DNA of 64,000 bases from Bacteroidota bacterium. GTDB lineage: Bacteria > Bacteroidota > Bacteroidia > B-17B0 > Aurantibacillaceae. The notes below the pieces were generated by a model. It saw only the letters and a program-made list of their open reading frames with translations. It ran no database searches and had not been told where the DNA came from. The stretch lies in contig JAJONO010000035.1 of the NCBI GenBank assembly GCA_021323535.1, forward strand, positions 23,000 to 86,999, in the 5' to 3' direction. The position numbers and the translations under genes were made by a program. This document shows, piece after piece, positions 60,848-64,000 of this stretch. The number at the start of each line of letters is the position of its first letter. Positions within the stretch are counted from its first letter, which is position 1.

Positions 60848-61300
60848 ATGAAATTTGGTTTAAAATATTTAATAGCCCTGATCCTGATTTCAGGTAAGAT
60901 ATATTCGCAGGAAAAGACCGTCTGTGAAGACCTGATGATAAGCGATAGTTTGTTTAATCTTACCAGTAACGGTTATGAGATTGGCGGAAAAAATCACGGG
61001 GTTAACCCAAAGTATATAGAGGATGTTAATGAGTTAATTAAAATTGAAGGCAGCTATCTCAAAATGTCGGTTTATCATAATTGCAGATGCGAAGATCTAT
61101 TGTTCGAGACAAAATTGGTTACCGACGGAAAATTGTTAAGAGACTCATCTAACAACGGCTATTATATCGTTAAGCTCTATTTCAGGAATGAAAACACTTG
61201 CAAGTCGCGTTGCAACACACAATTGTGCTACGACATCTCCGATCTCAGAAAAGCGAAAATCAAATTCGAAAACTGCGACCAGTTTATAATAAGGAAGTAA
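60848..61300 (+). CDS. Hypothetical secreted Cys-rich protein
   Basis: A 150-residue protein with signal peptide (1-20, ending KIYSQ). The mature part has about eight Cys, some paired (CRCED, CKSRCNTQLC), suggesting disulfides in the periplasm or outside. Strands such as SYLKMSVYHN and GYYIVKLYFRN indicate a beta-rich fold. No family is recognised. It is a single gene, followed by a terminator at 61438-61468. Confidence 0.6.
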   Translation: MKFGLKYLIALILISGKIYSQEKTVCEDLMISDSLFNLTSNGYEIGGKNHGVNPKYIEDVNELIKIEGSYLKMSVYHNCRCEDLLFETKLVTDGKLLRDSSNNGYYIVKLYFRNENTCKSRCNTQLCYDISDLRKAKIKFENCDQFIIRK

Positions 61301-61437
61301 CCCACCCGTACAAACTCCCGTACCATCCGATAAAAAGCTCCCTTATGGCGCTTTCATTATCCTAAATTAGTATTGGTTTTGTTTCATGTATTTTGTTTCA
61401 AACTCAGTAGTAGTTGTTGTTGTTTAACTGTCTTTTT

Positions 61438-61468
61438 ATCCCCCGTTTCATCGTCGGGGGATTTTTTT
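61438..61468 (+). terminator. Rho-independent terminator
   Basis: Stem ATCCCCC/GGGGGAT with loop of about 11 nt, then seven T. It precedes the OmpA-domain gene by about 15 nt and may terminate the secreted Cys-rich gene. Confidence 0.8.
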
Positions 61469-61483
61469 GTATTTTTATATAGA

Positions 61484-62503
61484 GTGAAAAAACATCTCTT
61501 CATATTTTTCTGTATCATTTGCCTTAACGCTTTCTCTCAGAAAATAATTCTTGAAGGAACATACCGCGGCGAAAATCTGTATATACAAAATCCTGTTGCC
61601 GATTCGGGCTTCTGCACCAAACAGGTGTTCGTTAATAATAAGGAATATGTTTTTGAACCCGCAACAGCTTTTGAGATCAATCTTAAAACATTGAATTTAC
61701 AAGTGGGAGATAAGCTTGAAGTTGTTATTGTTCACAAGGATAACTGCAAACCAAAAGTTCTCAATCCTAATCCGCATACCCCTAAAAGCGATTTTATTAT
61801 TACTTCCATTTCAATCGATGGTTCCTGCATCTTAAAATGGAAATCAAAAGAATCGGGGAATAAAAATCCTTACCTGGTAGAACAATTCATCAATAATAAA
61901 TGGACAGTTGTAGCTGAGATAGAAAGCTGGGGCTCTCAGTTTGAACGTGAGTACCGTCAGCAGGTAACACCTAACCCGGGAGAAAATTCTTTCAGGGTAA
62001 AGCAAACAGATAGATTTGGAATAGTTCGCGTATCTTCTACAGTCACCTTGTTACACGAACAAACTAAAATAAAATTTAAAAGATCTGTCTCCTTAAATGA
62101 TTCCACTTTATCAGCGGGCGATTATTATACAACAAGAAATGTTGTGTGGGAAGTTAATCATTGGGCGTTCCTTTCTCAGTCTTATCCTCATCTTGATTCT
62201 ATAGTTGATTTTGTAAAGAAATGTCCTTTGTGTGTATTTGAGATCGGAGTTCATCGCGATGACAGACCCGGTTACGAAAAACTTTCTTTTCAGCTCACAC
62301 AAAAACGCGCCGAGAGTATTAAACAATATCTCGAAATAAAAGGCGTGAATGCTTCGAGTCTCAGGGCTTTTGGTTATGCGGCAACCATGCTGTTGATCTC
62401 CGACAAGGCTATTAAAAAAGCGAAAACAAAAGAGGAAGAAGAATTATTGCATTCGATGAACAGAAGGGTGACTGTTAAGGTGATTGGGTTTAAGGATAAT
62501 TAA
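61484..62503 (+). CDS. OmpA-domain protein with signal peptide
   Basis: About 339 residues from the GTG at 61484, chosen because it starts a clean signal peptide (KKHLFIFFCIICLNAFSQ) just after a terminator and a -7-like TATTTTTA (61470-61477). The upstream frame from 61373 runs through the terminator and is rejected. The middle (residues 100-200) is FN3-like (DGSCILKWKSKESGNKNPYLVEQFINNKWTVV). The C-terminal 110 residues form an OmpA-type peptidoglycan-binding domain (FEIGVHRD, LTQKRAESIKQYLEIKGV, NRRVTVKV). It is probably an outer-membrane-to-wall anchor. Confidence 0.8.
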   Translation: MKKHLFIFFCIICLNAFSQKIILEGTYRGENLYIQNPVADSGFCTKQVFVNNKEYVFEPATAFEINLKTLNLQVGDKLEVVIVHKDNCKPKVLNPNPHTPKSDFIITSISIDGSCILKWKSKESGNKNPYLVEQFINNKWTVVAEIESWGSQFEREYRQQVTPNPGENSFRVKQTDRFGIVRVSSTVTLLHEQTKIKFKRSVSLNDSTLSAGDYYTTRNVVWEVNHWAFLSQSYPHLDSIVDFVKKCPLCVFEIGVHRDDRPGYEKLSFQLTQKRAESIKQYLEIKGVNASSLRAFGYAATMLLISDKAIKKAKTKEEEELLHSMNRRVTVKVIGFKDN

Positions 62504-62589
62504 TCAACCGTTAGGGCCTTGTCGTTGGTCAATGTCATGTATTAAACACTAAAACCTTTAACTCCTTTCAGGTAATCCCACGCATTATA

Positions 62590-62636
62590 AACTATAAACC
62601 ATAAACTATAGACTTTCAACCTTCAACTCTCAACTT
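62590..62636. repeat. Low-complexity TAAACTATAAACC/CAACTCTCAAC spacer
   Basis: Repeated words TATAAACTATAAACCATAAACTATAG and CAACCTTCAACTCTCAAC in the spacer before the LuxR gene. Related words occur at 3704-3732, 10075-10138, 55814-55896 and 63411-63476. Confidence 0.45.
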
Positions 62637-62782
62637 CCCGAAGTAATTCCACCCCAATACCATGAACACGCTACCTCATTCAAGGTATTCGCATCACATC
62701 TTTAAGGTATTTTGAAGCGGAAGCTTGCATTACTGTTTTTCAATTACATATTTTCGCGTTCTAAACCCCTGAATAAAATATT

Positions 62783-63406
62783 TTGGCAAAACAGGTTTGT
62801 ATACTTGAAACAAGTTTTATCATTAATCAAGGCATTAAGCAGATCATTTCTGGTTTAAGTGATTTTACGATCAGTGGTTTTTTCGAATCGTATCTCGCTC
62901 TTGAAAATTCGAAGCAGCTTCGCAGTTGTGATCTACTCATCTGTAATTCGGATATGATTCGTAATTCAAATGCACTTACGAAACTAAAGCTAAAGCGTGA
63001 GGGTATTAAAATTCTTATTGTGGACCAGGAAAAAAATCCGTTCAGGGATCATTTTACACCGGCCTCTGTGGATGGATATATTTTTCTCTGTTGTCATACC
63101 GAAGAAGTTTTAAAAGCAATCCTCGCGGTATCACGTGGCGAAAAATTCTTTTGTGATAAAGCGCTTGGTTATATTTTATCAGCCAGGGAAAAAGCAAATT
63201 CCTGTAATCCTGTCAATCTTTCCGAACGCGAACTGGAGATTGTAAAATGTATTGTGGACGGACTTTCATCTAAGGAAATCTCTGAATTACTCTCTGTAAG
63301 CTTTCATACAATTACGACACACCGTAAGAACATCTGCAAAAAATTAAAAGTGAATAAGGTGAGTGAATTGATTGCCACCGCGCACAAGCTTAAGCTCGTT
63401 TCTTAG
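62783..63406 (+). CDS. LuxR-type transcription factor with degenerate receiver domain
   Basis: A 207-residue regulator from a TTG start at 62783 (no ATG near). The N-terminal 120 residues follow the receiver fold, but the phospho-acceptor position is Asn (LLICNSDM, Asn55) and the acidic pocket is ET rather than DD (CILETS), so phosphorylation is unlikely. The C-terminal NarL/FixJ-type HTH (about 143-207; LSERELEIVKCIVDGLSSKEISELLSVSFHTITTHRKNICKKL) is intact. No histidine kinase lies near. It may be controlled by protein contact or ligand, or be constitutively active. Confidence 0.88.
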   Translation: MAKQVCILETSFIINQGIKQIISGLSDFTISGFFESYLALENSKQLRSCDLLICNSDMIRNSNALTKLKLKREGIKILIVDQEKNPFRDHFTPASVDGYIFLCCHTEEVLKAILAVSRGEKFFCDKALGYILSAREKANSCNPVNLSERELEIVKCIVDGLSSKEISELLSVSFHTITTHRKNICKKLKVNKVSELIATAHKLKLVS

Positions 63407-63410
63407 AAGT

Positions 63411-63476
63411 CAATAATTTATAGTCAATGGTCTATAGACTGTAAACTGTAAACAATAAACTATTAACTATCGACTA
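63411..63476. repeat. Low-complexity TATAGACTGTAAACTGTAAAC spacer
   Basis: Degenerate direct repeats of TAAACTGTAAACAATAAAC and TAGTCAATGGTCTATAGAC, the same spacer type as 62590-62636, flanking the LuxR gene on both sides. Confidence 0.45.
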
Positions 63477-63607
63477 CCGTATTTAAGCTACCTACCTCGA
63501 GCTATTCAATTTAACCTATCATAGGTATTGCCTGTAACTCTTACTCTGCGCAACTTTGCGAAGCTTATTTAAATTAATTCTAAAAAAGAAAATTGAACAA
63601 TCATAAA

Positions 63608-64000
63608 ATGAAAAAACATCTACTTTCCCTCACCCTCGCATTGACTTCATTCTTTGCAGTTAAATCGCAGGTAATTATTGATACGGTTTCTATTGGCGCC
63701 GGATATGCCAACCAGGTATGGTACAGTCTTGCCAACGACAACCAGGGAACAGCTCCAAAAAATAACTGGGATCTTGCTTTTGATATATCCGGACAAGGTT
63801 CAAGTATCCACATCAATTCTATTACAGGAACAACATTATGGAACTATCCTAACGCCGATACCAGCGGATGGAACACTTTGGATACAACAGGAATAAACAC
63901 ATGGGCAAAACGCTGGAATTCTGATACAGCATGGTACATGGGAGCGATGGGCCGTTATGCTTCACCAACCAATTCAAGCGATCTGGATTGGGGAATGTAT
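63608..64000 (+). CDS. Secreted protein, HmuY-like N-terminus (3' truncated by window edge)
   Basis: 131 residues are visible from the ATG at 63608 and the frame is open at the window end. A signal peptide (MKKHLLSLTLALTSFFAVKSQ) is followed by GAGYANQVWYSLANDNQG and NNWDLAFDISGQG, a pattern common at the start of Bacteroidota secreted proteins with HmuY-like beta folds and a C-terminal T9SS domain. The sorting domain would be outside the window. Ligand unknown. Confidence 0.7.
   Translation, partial: MKKHLLSLTLALTSFFAVKSQVIIDTVSIGAGYANQVWYSLANDNQGTAPKNNWDLAFDISGQGSSIHINSITGTTLWNYPNADTSGWNTLDTTGINTWAKRWNSDTAWYMGAMGRYASPTNSSDLDWGMY

Noticed and set aside
61373..61483. Upstream extension of the OmpA-domain gene
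   Set aside because: The extension reads through a terminator hairpin and would bury the signal peptide; GTG at 61484 is a better start.

Overview
The window comes from a Bacteroidota chromosome. The evidence is: many type IX secretion system (T9SS) C-terminal sorting domains of type A and type B, a PorP/SprF outer-membrane protein, SprB-type repeats, a LytTR regulator, a fused E1 alpha/beta 2-oxoacid dehydrogenase, ATP-type PEP carboxykinase, and promoters with the Bacteroidota -7 box TAnnTTTG. Base composition and codon use look fairly even. No complete insertion sequence, prophage, rRNA operon or CRISPR array is visible. I cannot place the organism below phylum level from the sequence alone.

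Region 1 (1-12 kb) holds signalling and small housekeeping genes. These are a partial LytTR response regulator, two small YjbR/TfoX-like proteins, a methyltransferase, a TPR sensor-like membrane protein, a putative secreted caspase-fold protein, a cupin/anti-sigma-like protein, a response regulator/histidine kinase pair, a membrane-bound SpoIIE-type phosphatase, a GNAT acetyltransferase and a pirin. Region 2 (11.7-24.7 kb) mixes secreted proteins (a BNR-repeat protein, an M43 metalloprotease and a beta-propeller-like T9SS protein) with a 2-oxoacid dehydrogenase E1, small lipoproteins, tRNA-Ser(GGA) and a GIY-YIG protein.

Region 3 (25-54 kb) is the dominant feature, an almost continuous block of T9SS cargo and secretion-partner genes. 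On the minus strand lie an esterase with a sorting domain, an FG-GAP protein, a 1423-residue SprB-repeat protein, an AraC regulator, an orphan sorting-domain fragment and a 1698-residue ice-binding-domain/Ig-repeat adhesin. Across a 771-bp divergent intergenic region lies a plus-strand cluster of two tandem giant paralogous adhesins (1831 and 1973 residues, type B sorting domains), a PorE-like TPR/PD40 protein without an OmpA domain, and PorP/SprF. The layout suggests that the last two genes serve export or surface anchoring of the two giant adhesins. The adhesin genes contain higher-order tandem repeats, including a 540-bp near-identical duplication.

Region 4 (54-64 kb) is mostly housekeeping: guaB, def, pckA, small lipoproteins, a DUF423 protein, an OmpA-domain protein, a LuxR-type regulator with a degenerate receiver, and the start of another secreted protein. 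One lipoprotein signal peptide here is encoded by a 14-nt tandem repeat that could in principle switch the gene by frameshift. Several intergenic spacers carry dispersed palindromic or low-complexity repeat families.
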